The notes: generated by a model from the letters alone, not told the origin. DNA of 64,000 nt from Patagioenas fasciata (GCF_037038585.1 NC_092523.1:45039001-45103000), one strand, 5' to 3'. Positions 11,551 to 26,056 are shown, numbered from the stretch's first letter. Numbers and translations are program-made.

Positions 11551-14500
11551 CAACGTTTTTCTACCTGAACAAGATCATGGTCAGTCATAGACTCAAGAGG
11601 GACTAGAGATGCTGCTGGCGCTGTTGGCACCATTTCAGCAATAGCTGCAGATTATGTGAGCAAAGAGTAAACCTAAATTCTCATAACGCAGATCTAAATT
11701 GTTCGCAGAGACAATGGATGAACTATGTGTACATTTAATCTCTTACTGCTATGATTGTAGAGTAAGAACATAGAGGATTTTATGCATCAATATGTGTGAT
11801 CATTTCATGTTTGAGGATTACTTTGAGATGTGTGAATACCTGAAAGAAATGCTAGTCCTAATCAGAGACATACCATGAATGTACTGACCATAGAGTTGGA
11901 TGTGTTTTGAGTCCAAGGGAAAACAGCAACATGAGTTATAAAAGGAGTGATTAGCATGAGGAGGACCAGAAAACACAAGAGTTAGTTGAATTGCAAATAC
12001 GTGACCAGTCTTAAAACAGTGACATTTCAGCCTGAGCTGAAACAATCATGTGAAATTTAGCTGTGTTTTCTTATACTAAAAAGGTGATGCCTTGTGTAAG
12101 CAGCTGTGAATGTCTGAAATCCCTGCTAAGCCATGAGAAATAATTAGATCAGTTGACTCAGATACAACAGCACTAGTATTCACTGACTGGGCTTACATGT
12201 GAGACTGGAAAGGCCTAAATTTTAAAAGGTTTATGGGGAGAATGAGATTGTCTTACAAGAAGCCACAGCTCTAGAAATGGCAAGTAATGGGTCAGAATCT
12301 GGTGATAAAAGGTAATGTGAGGAGTTGGTGATTAATTAGCATCTGCATGCTATTCCTTTAGGATTTTCCTTCCTTCATGCTTCCATCTGGCTTGTGTGCA
12401 CCTGAGCAGGGAGCCCTAAATCCTGCTTTTTGTGTGTTTATAGCGGCACAACTCTTGATTCAGTGGCTTTTGATATCTCCTCTCCAGCTGTCACCCACCC
12501 CATGTGTGTCGGAGATAGACCAGCTGAGAAGTCAAGCTGTCAGAGAGCAAAGACTAAAGGCCAACAAGACTGCATAGCTCACAGTCCTCACATTGGTGAA
12601 GTGCTCCTGTGTCTCTCCAGTAGCTCCTACAGCTTCAGCTCTGTCTCGCTGTGAAGCAGTCCTCTACTGCACCTTCCCTTCTAATGCCCTCAGTCTTCTC
12701 CTCTTCTGTCCCCAGCTAGCAGATGCAAGTGGTTGAAGAGTTAGATGCACTCATGCAGGTGGAGCTCTTTGGGAAACCGTGGGCTGAATGCTGATCATCA
12801 GTCAAGAAGCCTGGCATTTGGAAAACAAAAGGGTATAGTGAGATTATTTCAGCTATAATTGGTTTCTCTACTTTTCCCCTAAGGACCAAGGACGGGCAAG
12901 AGAACTTGAGGGATTACATTAGGTGGATATATTTTATGGAATACTAAGGCAGTTTTCGAAGAGAATGTGTTTTAAAGAACTTCCAAATGATAGTGACTCC
13001 CTTTAATTTCTTAGAACAGTTGGTTGGAAAGTGTAACTGTCTATTAAAGATGTTTTAAGGGATTATCATTATAAGACTGAGTTTGGTAAACATATGATTT
13101 ATTTCTCTATACTCACTCAGAAATCTGTGTTTCAGATTTTGCATGTTTGGTCTGTGGCTGATGGATATGTTTTCACTTTCTCTGATATGAATTGCCTACT
13201 TTATATCAAAGGAATAGGCTTAAGAAAAACAGGACTTTTTCACTTTTTTCTACAAGCTCATTCCTTTGTTGCACACATCTCTTGGATTGAAAAAATATTA
13301 TTGTAACAATGTCAGATTTACATAATTGAAGGTTTTTTCTATGATTCATTGAAAGATGCTCCGAGAACTTAGAAAATAAACTAAGTAAGAATGGCTAAAA
13401 GAATGCTTTTTTGACCTTAAACCATTGCACAATTAATATAGGAGTATAAATTTCAACCTGTAGATGTAGGTGGTTGCTGATGATACCTTCCTGGGTGCTG
13501 ATGATTTGTTTTATACCCATGTGATGCAAATGAGAGCTTTTCTCAGAGTCTGCAAGAGTGTAAAGAACAGAAAATAATGAAGTGTCCGTGGCATATGCTG
13601 AAGAAAACTATGGGAATATTAGTAGCTGCGGGAAGAGGTAAAAGAGGCAGAAGTGATATATGAGAGCTAAGTGGTGTCATTGGTATGATGGTACCTCAAT
13701 CTAGTTCAGTCTTCTTGATTGGCAGATTTTTATAACGTCCTGCAATACTTCTTTAAGCAGTTTAAAGCCCATTGCCTTAAAACTGCAGTGGCTGGTGGAA
13801 ATGTGTCACAAAAAGTAATTTAAAGCTACAGCAATAAGCTTAAAAAGCAATAAATATCACACATCAACATTTAATGCAGGCTGAGAAAAAAAGAAAATTT
13901 TAAAATAGAATATACTTAATGAAATGTATTATTTCTGTAAGACTGGATGCTTGGGAAATATCTTGCATGACTGGTTTTTGTCATGATGGTGGAGACAGAC
14001 TTCTTTTAAAACAGGAGGGACTAAAATAAACTTAAAAAAATAGAGGGACATAAATTAGTCTTCTAAATTATTTTTAGACACTTAGCTACATGACTTCTCT
14101 CTCCTTTTCTCTAAGCACTCTACAGTTCTCACTGATCCTTCTTTCATTATTTCCTTTGAATTTTAAAGTTTCTCTATTTTTAAATGTTTCAAGAATCTGA
14201 CTTCTTAAATTAGAACTCTAAGTATAGGTCATGACTTCAGTCACAACTGGATATTAGAACCTAACAAAAGAGGAAAACTGGCTCAGGTTCATATCCACAC
14301 CCAGAAGAAAACACTATATACTAATTTTTACAAAGAAGCATTGAAGACTATATTAAGAGGGATTTATAATTTTTGAGAACAAGTGTTCAAATATTGTTAA
14401 CCCTTTATAACTATGAAGACATAAGATTTCTTAATAACTTTTGGAAATGTGCAGAAATCACAAGGAATCTTCATAACTCCAGAACTGCTCAAAAAAATCA

Positions 14501-16470
14501 TACCAATCGCCCTTTTCCAAATGTCTTCTGCTCAAACTATGAACAAAGAAAACACAGAAGCTTTGTAAGTTGCTACAATTAAAATAGCTGGAGTATTACA
14601 ATAGAAGTGTTTGTGTTTAACAGTGTTTTCTCAAAGCTGTTAGCAAAGAGCTTGCTGCAGTCTTCTGGCATACACAGAAATGAGACCCTGTTAGGTCAGT
14701 ATGTCTATTCCCCTTCTAACTCTGGATTCTTTCATGGAAAATACTAGTATTTGCTGAAGTCATCAGCTGACTGTAAATAAGAATTCCATTTTCTAAATAC
14801 TTATTTTAAAATGCACTACTGTAAACACAGGACAAAGGAGAATCTTTTTTTAAATAAACCAAGCGCTATCATATGCTACAAAATTTTGAAATTTAACTGC
14901 ATTGAGCTATGAAATCCTGCATTTGATTTAGAATGGTTATAAAGTGAGACGAACCAAAGGATCTGGTGTGGGATTGGAAGATAGTTGCTGGAGATGGGGC
15001 TCTGCCCGCCAGCCAGCCCTGGCTACAGCAGGAGCAGCCCGAGGCAGAGAAGTCCCAGAAAAAAGTGAAAAGAACCACCTTTTACCTCAAAGTCTATACC
15101 TGCCTGTAAAAAAAGACTGGTGGGTTGGGGGAAAATAGATATAACAAGGTTATCCAAAATATTAGAGAATTTAATACCCCTTACCTGTTTTGTGAGAAGC
15201 CATTTCTCCCCCATTCAGTTCTGCATATAACTGAACAAAGTAGCTACTTTCCTGGTCTGCTCCTATGAATAACGAGTTATTTTTGTTACCCTGAGCTGTC
15301 CCTTTACAGAAGTGGAAATAGCTTTTAATGTTAGTAAATATTTTTAGAGCAGGTCAAGTGAGGATCCAGTGACTTTATAGGCACTTATTAGTGGTTTCTT
15401 ATCTAGATCCACTCTTGCCTCATGCTTCCTTTTTTTCTTATTTGCTTTATAAAAACCGCTTAGCCGTTTCTGTTATCATCCTAATGTAATGCCAGGTAAT
15501 CTGCAGGAAGAAAGGCAAAATGGTGCCATTTTTGAGGAATGACTAAGAAGTGCCAATTTCAAGTAGAGAAAAACCCTTTGTCTTCTAGGGTTTGATTGGA
15601 GGATGCAGAATTGAGTGTATTAGATAAAAATTTATGATGCTTGCAGAGGGAGATTGGATGTCATTCTTCATTGGCCTTTATCAAGCTAAAATCACAAGAA
15701 TAATATTTACATAAGCATTACTGTGGTTGCAGTATGTGAAAGGAATGATCTGTGCACAAAGCACACTTCAGAGTTTCACTTCTAACCGTGAGAAAATGAA
15801 GGTGGAGGGAAGAGTAGGAGTTTGCTTAATATATCTTAAATCTATACTGAATTCAGTAAGGCAGTTTTAGAGTTATATCTGTTCAAGTGAACCTGGAAGT
15901 TAGCATGCACTCACTATTTCTCATCCTCCTCTCTCTCCATCTTGCAAAGTACAGTGCCCAGCTGCAGATAACTGGCTAAATAAAACTTTTTTATTCATTT
16001 AATGTCCTTGTTTGTGCATTTAATTTGCTACAGGTGCTACATCGCTTGATCAATTATACCATAATTATTTTTAAGATCACTTCCACCTAGACAAGGATGA
16101 TCTAGTGACAGCTAGGACACATACCAAGATAGGACTAGTTTAATTTTCTTGAGTTTCCATAATTAAAGATAGGTCAAGTCAGGAAAGAAACAGTGAAATC
16201 AAGACACTGAATTCTTGTCTCTGGATAATATAAATTAGAAATATTTTTTTTTCTGAATTAACTGTAGTTATTGTCATTTTCATAATGTCACAGATTCAGT
16301 ATTCAGGGGTGGCCAGTTTGGCATAGGATTTGTCAGCACATACATCCACTCATAAAGGTCAAAACTCCTGTCTTCGACAGAGGTAAGGATAAGCAATAGA
16401 ACCTTCTCCCTGATAGTCACGTAAGGTTGTGCCACAGAAGAATGCTATAGCAGAGAATTCCAACATACAC
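11551..16470. other. AT-rich noncoding DNA, no gene seen
   Basis: Unique-looking, AT-rich. No transposable element was recognised. The patch at 14940-15070 is briefly GC-richer and open on both strands (about 60 codons each) without a recognisable product. The 15430-15620 stretch has a balanced composition that could suit a conserved noncoding element, but I have no comparative data. Confidence 0.5.
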
Positions 16471-16488
16471 AAAATAAATAAATAAATA
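16471..16488. repeat. (AAAT)n microsatellite
   Basis: Just over four tandem AAAT-type units (aaaataaataaataaata) within an A/T-rich context. Confidence 0.8.
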
Positions 16489-17021
16489 CTATAAATAAAC
16501 ACCCAAAATATGCTGTGCAGTTTAATACTAATGTCATTTTCAGACTTATGTTGGGTGAAAATTAAAGTTCTCAAACTTGTATCAAAGGTTTGCCTTGAAA
16601 AAACAGATCAAAGACAAACATTATTAGTCCACTCCGATCTCACTTCAGTGTTATTTTTCCTGTAAATGTGCCCATCAAATTGTCTCATTGTTTTTTATTT
16701 TTTTTTACTAGTTTAATATTTGCCTGAATAGATGCTACATTCTTTGATCTATTTTTGTTGGACTCATAAGAAAACTTCAGAACTTCTGCCAGGGAGAGAC
16801 AAAGAGAAAAAATGTGTTTCTGCATTTACTTTTTGTTACCTCCGTTTAGTTATCAGGGACCCTATATCTAGAGTATATATCATGTAGGGAAGTATTATAT
16901 AATGCCATGCAAAATAAAAAGTGGTGGCCAATATTCATGTTTACTGTTAGAATTAGTATGAAATTATTTAGCTGTATATTGAAAACAACTCTACCTACTC
17001 CTTTAGCCATACTGTTATAGC

Positions 17022-17160
17022 CACAGAATGGTTGGGGTCTGAAGGGACCTCTGGAGATCATCTAGTCCAACCCACTCATCAAAGCAGGCTCAGAGCAGAT
17101 TGCGCAGGAACACGCCCAGGCAGGTTTTGGATGTCTCCAGGGAAAGAAGCTCCACAGTCC
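17022..17160 (-). mobile_element. CR1 LINE, 5'-truncated 3' end
   Basis: Read on the plus strand, this is the reverse complement of the CR1 3' untranslated end. It starts with a degenerate 'cacagaatgg' terminus, then has 'gggacctctggagatcatctagtccaaccc', split here by one word boundary only, and continues through 'cccaggcaggttttgg' and 'atgtctccaggga' to 'agctccacagtcc'. CR1 is the dominant LINE of birds and other sauropsids, and most copies are short 3' fragments like this. Similarity fades beyond about 17160. The copy is clearly dead, being far too short to encode the reverse transcriptase. Confidence 0.9.
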
Positions 17161-19544
17161 ATCTTTCTCTTAAAACAATTGGTTCAGTCCCTGCTGTAAA
17201 AGTTTTGAGTAGAATAATTTTTGCACTTGTACCTTCCTTTCTTCTTGTTGCTTCTAGCATATCTTCCTGTCTAAAACAATTCCCTGGGCAGGAATCTTAG
17301 ATATTCACCTACTACACTAGTGACTTGTTCATGCTCCATAGTGCCATTCATCCAATACGAATTTATTTGTGATGCTCAGACGATGTCTCAATGAAAGTCT
17401 GATGCAGTTGCAGCATGCATTCTCTTCCCTTCTTGTGTCACAGGAAAATATGTTAAGCTGCAGTAAAGATGTCAAACTAATGTGTATTAACTTCTGTAAC
17501 GGTTATGCCTCATGTCAGACACAGCACTGTATTCATGTTCATGATATACTGGCTTAGTTTCAGTTAATTCTTTCTGACTTACTCCAATTCCCAGTCTAAA
17601 ATAGCCCCCTAGGCTGTATTATATTTATAAGCACAGCATGAAACTCTGTCTGTAACTCCTGAGGGTCTCTGGTAAACCTGTGCAGTTGGGCACCTAGGCT
17701 TGGGTGAAATGTCCTGAAGCAACAGATATAATGCTTTCAGTGTGACTTGGATGGCAATAAAACAGTGCTGCACTTGTGTCTTACTTCATTAGTACATTTT
17801 CAGTTAATGCTTGACTGACAAGGCCGATGCTGTTCTATGTCGGGAAATAGAATTTTGGCACATTAGAAAAGCTAACCTTAGAAGAAAGATGCTTAAAAAT
17901 ACTTTTCTGTGAAGACTGGAGGCACAGCCTTCTGCTAAAATATTTTATGGACTTGAAAACATTCTTGGGGCAAAAGCAGTAGAGCACACTTACATTCACT
18001 TAATATTTCTAGCATAGGTATTTACTGCTAATGTTGAAGATCTTTTGTCTTGGAAGTTCATGTGATTACCCTGCACAGAAACAGTGCCTTGGTAGCAAAC
18101 AGTTAAAAGCTCAGCAATACAGTTTAAAAAAGAAAACTAGGGCTATTCTTAAAGTTGAAAAATAACATGCACAGGAAACATTGCCTTTAACTCTCAGTCG
18201 ATCTTATGGGCAAAGTCTTGAGGTCTCATAAATGTTTTTGCTTTCCCAGCTTGCCCAAGAAAACCTTGCACAAACTGTGTCACCCAGAGTTCATTTTGCC
18301 ATCCATAAAAGTGGAGATACCACATCAACAAGTCATGTTTCACTCTGGAATTTGTGAAAAAGAATAATTCCATGTTCTTCTCTCAAAATGAACAATAATT
18401 TGGGGCCTTGTATCTTCTGGGGGTTATGTCTGTGACTTAGCACCTGTTTCTTTCTGTCACTACTTCCCCACATCCTTGCTTTTATAGCTTTATAGAACTG
18501 CCCATGGACCTTCTGTTCTCCCCCTGGAAAGCTGCTGAACATGAGGGATTCTTTCCTAATGGTACCTAAATCCATGTACAATTGCAGGGACACTATGACA
18601 GCTGGAAGGATTTCAGCCTGCATAAAATGTCTATGGGTTCATGTCTCACCCAGTGCAGGACTGATCTAATCACTGCTGTGTGTTGCTACTAGTCCTTACC
18701 ACAGGACTAAGGCTTTTGTGACTTTACTTTTGAGATTTACTTCTTTCAACTTTTGTTAAAATGTACATCAGTTTTTGGTTCTTTGTATGTCTACCTTCAA
18801 ACAGCTAGTTTCAAGAAAAACAGAAGAAATTTTTGGCATTTGACAATGACTGCTAGGTACATGTGTTGCTCATCATGAGAGCTGAGCTCAAATTTGGGAA
18901 AAGTACTCAAAACAGAGACATCGGCTATGCAAACATACCAAGTTATTCTGAAAAGACAGCAGCGTAAAATATACGCACTTCACTGACCCTTCAATCCTTA
19001 TCACAGGTAACATTTTGAGACTGAAAAGCCTTTACAGTTCTGCTGAATAAACTTGCTAGAGGGCTGCCTTAGGCCACTTCCACCTCAGTCCTTTCTGATC
19101 TGCATATGCACAGAGCTTTGTATTTCTTACACTATCATTGATTATTTGTAAGCATTCTGCAGGTACAAACCTACAGTTACAAACCTAGATAATTCCTCAA
19201 CATAAGTCTTAAGTATGTGAAATGCAAGGTTCTTCATCTGAGCAAACATAACATAGAAACCAGGAGCATTTTGTAGTACCTTGTTGTGTGATTGATTGAG
19301 TTCCAATTAACGCATAAGTTCAAATTTGAGTGAGCTCCCTGGGTGTATCTTTATCTTTTATATCAGTGATGATCTTCTGAAGATGTCCAATTGGGAACTT
19401 TCCAGATATTTGGCTGGCTTAGCAGCCATTTGGTAAATGTCAAAGGGTGAAGCTGCAATGGGTCAGCAGACCAAAGAGCCAGCAGAACAGAACACGATGT
19501 CATACTTGTAACTTCATCCCAGAGACCCCCTCTCCAAATAGAGA
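17161..19544. other. AT-rich noncoding DNA, no gene seen
   Basis: No gene or recognised element. The first 100-200 bp might be a strongly diverged continuation of the adjacent CR1 copy, but I cannot align it with confidence. A 96-codon minus-strand open frame (18333-18623) has no recognisable domain. Confidence 0.5.
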
Positions 19545-19562
19545 TTTTTTTTTTAAAAAAAA
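19545..19562. repeat. T10A8 near-palindromic homopolymer pair
   Basis: Ten T are followed directly by eight A. The T-run/A-run junction is self-complementary and stiff; no element is recognised next to it. Confidence 0.85.
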
Positions 19563-22500
19563 TTTGAAATCTCTGTATCAAATCCAGTAATTCCTTTGTT
19601 GTTTTTGTGTTCTACTAAAATGTATAGTGGTTTCTGGTGTTGACAATTCCAGTCAAAACTGTATTTAAAAGAAAAACATTCATACAAAGGTCACATTCTG
19701 TATGTAAAAGTACAGAGCATTAAAAAAAGTTCAAAATACAAACATATTTCACAAGTCAAACTTTTCTTACGTTTGGCTGGGCACATCTGTTATGAATAAG
19801 AAGTCTCATAAATCACTGGAGATGGAAAAAAGGGTATTCTCAGGTCTCTCAAAAATGCATATATTCTCTTTTCATTCAGTGAAAGATATAAGTTCAAATT
19901 CAGGGTCACTACCTCTGCATTCATCCATACAGAAATCTACTTTGTATTTGTGGCTTTCAAATCTCTGTTTAGCTACTGGCACTTTTACAGAGCTTGATTA
20001 TGCAATAGAAAAATTTTCAATGAGAGAGGGATAAGAATGAGAGAATACTACAGAATTGACACAGAGGAGCCTTTCTGACACCAGTAACATGCTGTTATCT
20101 GCTTCTTCCTTTTATTTATACAAAGTAGAAAACAAATTTATCAAAAATGTGAGATATATACTTGAGTTTATTGAAATTACACAGATCGGAAACTTGGTTA
20201 TTACAGTGGTTAGCTAGTATGCTATTTAGAGAAGAGCTTTTGTGACCATCTTGACCTGAAATACTTAAGGGTAGATATGCAAAAACTCCTTACTTTTTCC
20301 AGTTCACTGAGTACTTACGGGCTCTTTCTATCTTGCCTCAGTTCTTGTAGTCCTTCCTGGGAATTCGCTGGGCATGCTGAAGAGAAGCAGAAACTACTAA
20401 GCCAGGCTGAAATTTAAGAGCAAACACTAGCTCCTTCTGAATTCCAGTTCTATCTGGAATTGCATATGAGCAGTATTGCAAACACTATGGGTGACAGGAA
20501 ACTTTGTTGTAGCAGCACACTGTCACATTGAGTAGCAGTAATTTCTACAGCACTGAAACCAGTGTGATCAGACAGAAAGGAATTAAATAAATTCTCTGCA
20601 ATGAATCCTAGGTGCAAACATAAGCTGGTCCATGAAGATCTAGTCAAAAGCCTGTTGAGTCTGGCAGAAAGAGTTGTGCATCCAATGACTTTTGGTGAGA
20701 GACACCGAGGATACACAAAATCTTCCTTTCTTTCTTTTCCTTTGAGCCATTCTGGACTATGTATCCTGACCTGTGAAAAAAGCCTGGCCTTTCTGCAGGG
20801 CATCAGGTGGTGTATCTAGTTACACTACTGTCAGCACTACAGGTGTCCATATGTGGTGTCCGAAAACAACATTGCTAATGTTCTCAAATCACTTTGTGAA
20901 ATCAAACTTGTCTAAAAATGAGCATTTTCTTCTCTCTGCTTCTTTCATCAAGCCACTCAATAAGCATTAGAGAAATAATCCATCTCTTTCTAAAATAAAT
21001 TCTTTCATTCACTTGTCCCATAATTGAGAAGGATAAAGGCATTGAATTTTGGCTTAAATCATGATCTGCTGTAGAATTCACAAATAACCCTAGCTTGTAG
21101 CAGTTTGTTTATCCTGAGATGGTACTGACTTACTGATACAGTAGTGAAATAAAAATCCTGGAATGACTCCTTGCTTGAAATTGGCTTCTAAAAAAAATTG
21201 ACCTCTCTCCTTTGACCTATAGCTCTGTTAAGTAAATTACAGACAAAGAAGGAAACTTTTGGAGAAGTTCATTATCACAAATTCTGGCGTAACAGAGATG
21301 TTAGTATGTTTTATTATAACAATTGTGGGAGTATGTCCTACAGAGTAGGCTTCAAAAGTTCCTAGCAATCCCATTTTTTCAGGCATGGAAATTTCAAAGC
21401 GGAGGTATTACCCGAATGCATTTATCCAGGCTCAGCAGTTTATAAGCTGTGCAGAACTCCAGTTCCACAGGACCTTAAAGTAACACATGCTTGGTGAAAT
21501 CAGTAGTGTCAAGACATTTGTAGAAGAAAAGCCTCAGAGCCTGGTGACAAAAACAGGTGCCTAGGGCAAGGCTGTTATAAGAAAGGTGGAGGAATTTAAT
21601 ATATTTAGTACATTTAATCCTACTTCTTTCACCAAAAAACACCAAACCAGTCAACCAGCAGTAGAAATTGCCCCCACATGCAATGTTAGGACTGTATTTA
21701 AAGGCTGAAGAACGTAAGCACAGAGCACATGGAAGGACCAAACGAGGTACTGGTGCTCTCAGATGTGTTAAAGTGAGTGAATCTGAGCTATTTACTGTAG
21801 GCTGTTTCATTTCCCCAAACTGTCATCTTGTTCCAACACTAGACCTACATAACTGACCTCTTTAGGTTACTTAGATGCTGAAACTTTAAAAGCAAGTAAT
21901 ACTATACTTTGTCAGATGTGATTCAAACATTTCAGTCGTCATCACTGAAATACTTCTTTAATATCTTCAATCTACGTATAAAGTGTGCAGTGAACTTTAC
22001 TCTCAATATTTCATAGCCTTTGGTATTTAAAGGTGATTTAATAAATGTATTGATCCTGAACTAAATATTTCTAGCAGACCCTGTCAGAATAAGCTCTCTT
22101 GGACTGCGAACATGTCATCATGCATCCAAGTGCAACCTTTGACTGGAGGGCATAGATGTGTTCCAGAAAAAGAGTGAATTCACTTTTCACTAATGAATGA
22201 ATAATAAATGCTACTGATACTCCTGTGATTTATGTGGAAGTTCTCTAGTTGCTGATAGTAAACTTGCAACACAACATTCAAAAGATGAAGATATTACAAA
22301 TTATTTTATAACTGCTTCAAGAATACAACTTTCATAAGGCATTCTTTTAAGAGAAATGTGAAAATACAGCAAATGACAAGGTGGCCTCTGAAGAAGTAAT
22401 CAAAGCATACCAGTGTCGTCTACAGGTAATTTCTCTTGATATTACAATAAAGCACATGTCTTTATTTCCCAAGATTCCATAAACAAGTTGATATATCTTG

Positions 22501-23787
22501 GTTGAGATTGAGATTTATGTAATGCCAATAATATACTAGCTTATCTCTCAGCTGAAGAAACAAATGTTGGCAGATAAAGATGTTTTGCTCTGTGGCCACT
22601 GGTGTCTTTAATAAAGGATTTATCAAAATGTTTCTCAGCTTCCTGACCGCACAACAGAGAAGGTAACTGAATAATCTATTATTTTGATGACATCAGTGAA
22701 GCTACAGTAGGAGCATATGACAAATGTAGGAAGAGTACTACATCACATTTTCTGAACCCTCAAATGTTAGCTCTTGGACTCCAGTTTGTTTACAATAGAA
22801 AATGCAAATAACTACCTGTTCATACTAATAATGTGCTCCATTTTGAATTACTGATGTTTAATTAAAAGCTATTCTAGAAATAGAGTTATGAAATAGAGTT
22901 TTCTCACTCAAAGAGCCTCAGAATGCAGAGACTAAGACTGTACTGTTTTTTTAGTACAGAAACCAAGTATTTGTAGAATTCTTCCCATTATAGCTTTTTA
23001 CAATAGGAATCATTTCAGTGAAAATAGATAATGCTTAGAGAGATCCAACATCTTTTTAACATAATTGATGATAGAAACAGTGGTTTCTGGATCTTGAACA
23101 TTAGAATACATGGAATACTATTAACTTCATGAAAGGAGGAAGTTTTATCATATAACTTCATAGGAACCTAGTGAGGTTAGATTCTTCAGCAACATGTCAG
23201 GGAAACTGGCAGAAATTAGGCACATGGCCAGTGTCTGGCCTGTGTTTAGTCAGGAATCTGACTGAAGTAGTGTGACTACAAAACAATTGTATGTCAGTTC
23301 CAGACCAGTAGATCTGCTTGGAAAATTATCAGGAAGGAACTTCATAATGTTATGAAGCCTGTAACTACCTTTTGCAAGGACGATTTTTTTTTTTCCAGGC
23401 ATACCCAATCAGCTGGTAAATGAATTGGGACCAGGCACAGTACACAAGCTACTACCCTAATTACAGACATGTGGCTTCAAGGCACAGAGGAGGCAGGAAG
23501 CATGCTGTGATATTAACATCCATATGAAAATCAGGGCCAAGTATACACAAGCACACCACAAAAATTGATACCCTGGCTTTTTTATTTTGTTACTACTGTT
23601 TTGGGATACCCACTCATTTAATGGACACTAGGAAAATACTCAAAGCAGTTCAGACTTTAGAAATATACACTTGTGAAAGAAAAGGTAGAAATGTAATTTG
23701 ATATTGAACTAGTTTTATTCACTCCTTTGTTCCCTTCACTGTCACCCTCAGGACAGAGTTTCTTAAGATTTTACCTGTTTCAGGAAG
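19563..23787. other. AT-rich noncoding DNA, no gene supported
   Basis: A 117-codon minus-strand open frame at 20450-20803 and a 111-codon one at 21475-21810 are the longest here, and neither resembles a known protein. At 22938-22959 a 7 bp inverted repeat (ctgtact/agtacag) encloses a T-rich loop. An 18 bp word at 21705-21722 recurs exactly at 56137-56154. The 22500-22700 stretch looks compositionally balanced and may be a conserved noncoding element. Confidence 0.45.
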
Positions 23788-23804
23788 AAAAAAAAAAAAA
23801 AAAA
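23788..23804. repeat. Poly(A) homopolymer, 17 bp
   Basis: Run of 17 A with no recognised retroposon upstream. Confidence 0.9.
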
Positions 23805-25451
23805 GTAATGTTTTGTTTAGAAGTATCGTTGTTATTTTTAGATGTTCATAACAGGACTATTTAAAATAATATAAGTTTTTTTCCCCTTTAGCTAACACAT
23901 AAGAGCTCCAAGAAATTCTTTTCACGTACCATTGTCAGGCTTCACAGGAGTCTGAGTTGCTGAGCAACCATCTTCCCTATTACCTGTAATTCATCTTTTA
24001 GAAAGAACTACTGATAGATTGACCAGAAAAGAAAAAGCAAAAGAACAGGAACTACTAAATACTGAATTGAGCACCTATAATATTAATTAATTTTGACAAG
24101 AAGTGAAAATTCTGAGCAAAAATAGCCCATCTTTGTGAATTGTATCTTAAAATCTCACCTGCCTTTGAAAACATTGTGTTGTTCCACCAGTGTGCTCAGG
24201 AAGCTTTCATAATACTGCTTTGTTGGGTCAGAACACTACCTGAGAAACAAATAATAATGGGCTAAATTATGTAGGAGTTTAAATGTCAAACTTGCACACA
24301 AGGTGTTAGTAAATGTAGGGTAATACTGATTAATATTGATGATATTAAAGTTGCCTTTAGAGGCCTCCTCAAAGCCTGCTAAAGCACCTGTGAGGAGAGG
24401 AATGTGGAACCTGTGACCTGTGTGAGCTCTGCTGTGGATCTACATAAGGTGTTAGCAGGCATAAAATGAGCATCTGCCCAAGGCAATTAATTTTTTGCAG
24501 CCATCCTGACTATTCTCCTTTCTTGAAGCTATAGGAAGTCATGACGCTGGAGAATTCTGCATTTTGGAGTGTTTGCATCTTGATGGATAAGCTTCTTGTC
24601 CAAGGAATCCACAAATACAACAACTTCGCAAGAAGGGAAAAAATGTTTCAATAGAGTCCTGCTCTGGGAAAAACTATACCAAGAATGAAATGCTAATAAT
24701 GAGTGGATCAAGAAAGTTTTTTTTTGTATTCAGCATATGAGCCTTGTTGGCTGAATCCATGACCCTGATCCCAGAGACACATAAATTCAGATTGCCACCC
24801 ACAGCTTACTATTTTCCTGTCAGCCAGTTCCCAGGGTGTGGCACAGCCTTATTATAGGGCATAGCTTTTGGATCTCAGCTCCGTGGGCTGATATAGTCCT
24901 TTTAGGCATGTATAAGGAAAAGTTAGTTTTGCAAGATCTCAACACCATCTATGTTTAGTTACTAAATGATGGCTGTCATCACACAACTTACTCATTGTCT
25001 GCGACCGATGACTGGGAAGACAAATATGGAATTAATAATTTACCAGTGGAAACACAGAATGACCTTCTAAAAAAGGTATCCTGTTGTGGTGGTGACAATT
25101 TAAGACTTTGCTATACTCAGTGGCCACAATGACAAGTGTCACAGGTCCTCACAAAGAAATTTGCAAACTAAATGTGGTAGTTCTTAGATTAGTTTAGTAG
25201 TTTGATACATGCTTCTGTTTTTTACTCTTCATAAGTGTGTGGATAGCACAGAAATTGTTAAAATCACTGAGCAGCTGTCAGAAGAGTTGCTCTGAATCTG
25301 TAATAGGGCTGCTATTCTATTCAGATTAATTAAATTTGCGTTTCTGATGGTAATGCACCAATTTACATTAATTTCCTTTTGTCTGAGAACAAGGGAATTT
25401 TCAATCAGTTGCATTTTTTTTCAATTTTCTGCTTACCAGCAGAGATAAGAA
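23805..25451. other. AT-rich noncoding DNA, no gene seen
   Basis: No recognised repeat, gene or RNA. The word 'aaggtgttag' occurs twice, near 24300 and 24446, within a somewhat GC-richer patch (24350-24480), which is probably coincidental. Confidence 0.5.
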
Positions 25452-25497
25452 TTTTTTTTTCTTAAAAAAAAAAAAACAACAAAACAAAACCAAAAAC
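25452..25497. repeat. T9-ctt-A13 inverted run and CA/A-rich tract
   Basis: Nine T, a 3-base spacer and thirteen A form a potential A:T hairpin. It continues into an AAAC/AAAAC low-complexity tract. Similar A/C-rich tracts recur at 26057-26084, about 51579-51624 and about 54283-54305. Confidence 0.75.
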
Positions 25498-26056
25498 TTA
25501 AACTATTTCAGATAAAAAAAATTGTGCTTCTTGAAATTAGTGGTTTTTAGTGAATGTATAAAATATAAAACATCAGAAGACTTATTTCTGTTACAAAAAA
25601 CTTCATAAGCAGGACTGTTCCATGAGATCTCTTACTTAGGCTTTTTTACTGGGAACAAAAGTTGAAGACTACTCAGAAATCATAATATATTTTTCCCTCT
25701 GAAAAATGAATTAATATCATTGATCATTTTGATATCCATATTTATCAGCTGAATTTAGTTCTAAGAAGCCAGGCTTCAGAGCTAACATGAATATGACTAA
25801 AGAGGGTGAAAAATATTTTTCTTATGACTGTTGCAAGATATTTTTAGTAACTGTGACTTGGATAATCTGTGCAAAATCATAACTACTTTACGTATTATCA
25901 GGGACAACTTAATCTTGAAACTGCTGTATAGAATTAGAGCAGCATGAATTGAATGAAGTTTTTATATACCAGACTACTAAGTAGAGGTGGGAAACAGCTT
26001 GTCATATAAAAAGGAAATTGTGGGTAAAAACACTTATCCAACAAATAGTAATTATT

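Noticed and set aside
17161..17300. Possible continuation of the CR1 copy
   Set aside because: Only vague resemblance to more 5' CR1 sequence; I could not align it with confidence, so the element is ended at 17160.
20450..20803. 117-codon minus-strand open frame
   Set aside because: No recognisable domain. A second open frame overlaps on the opposite strand, and no poly(A) or splice signals support a gene or retrocopy.
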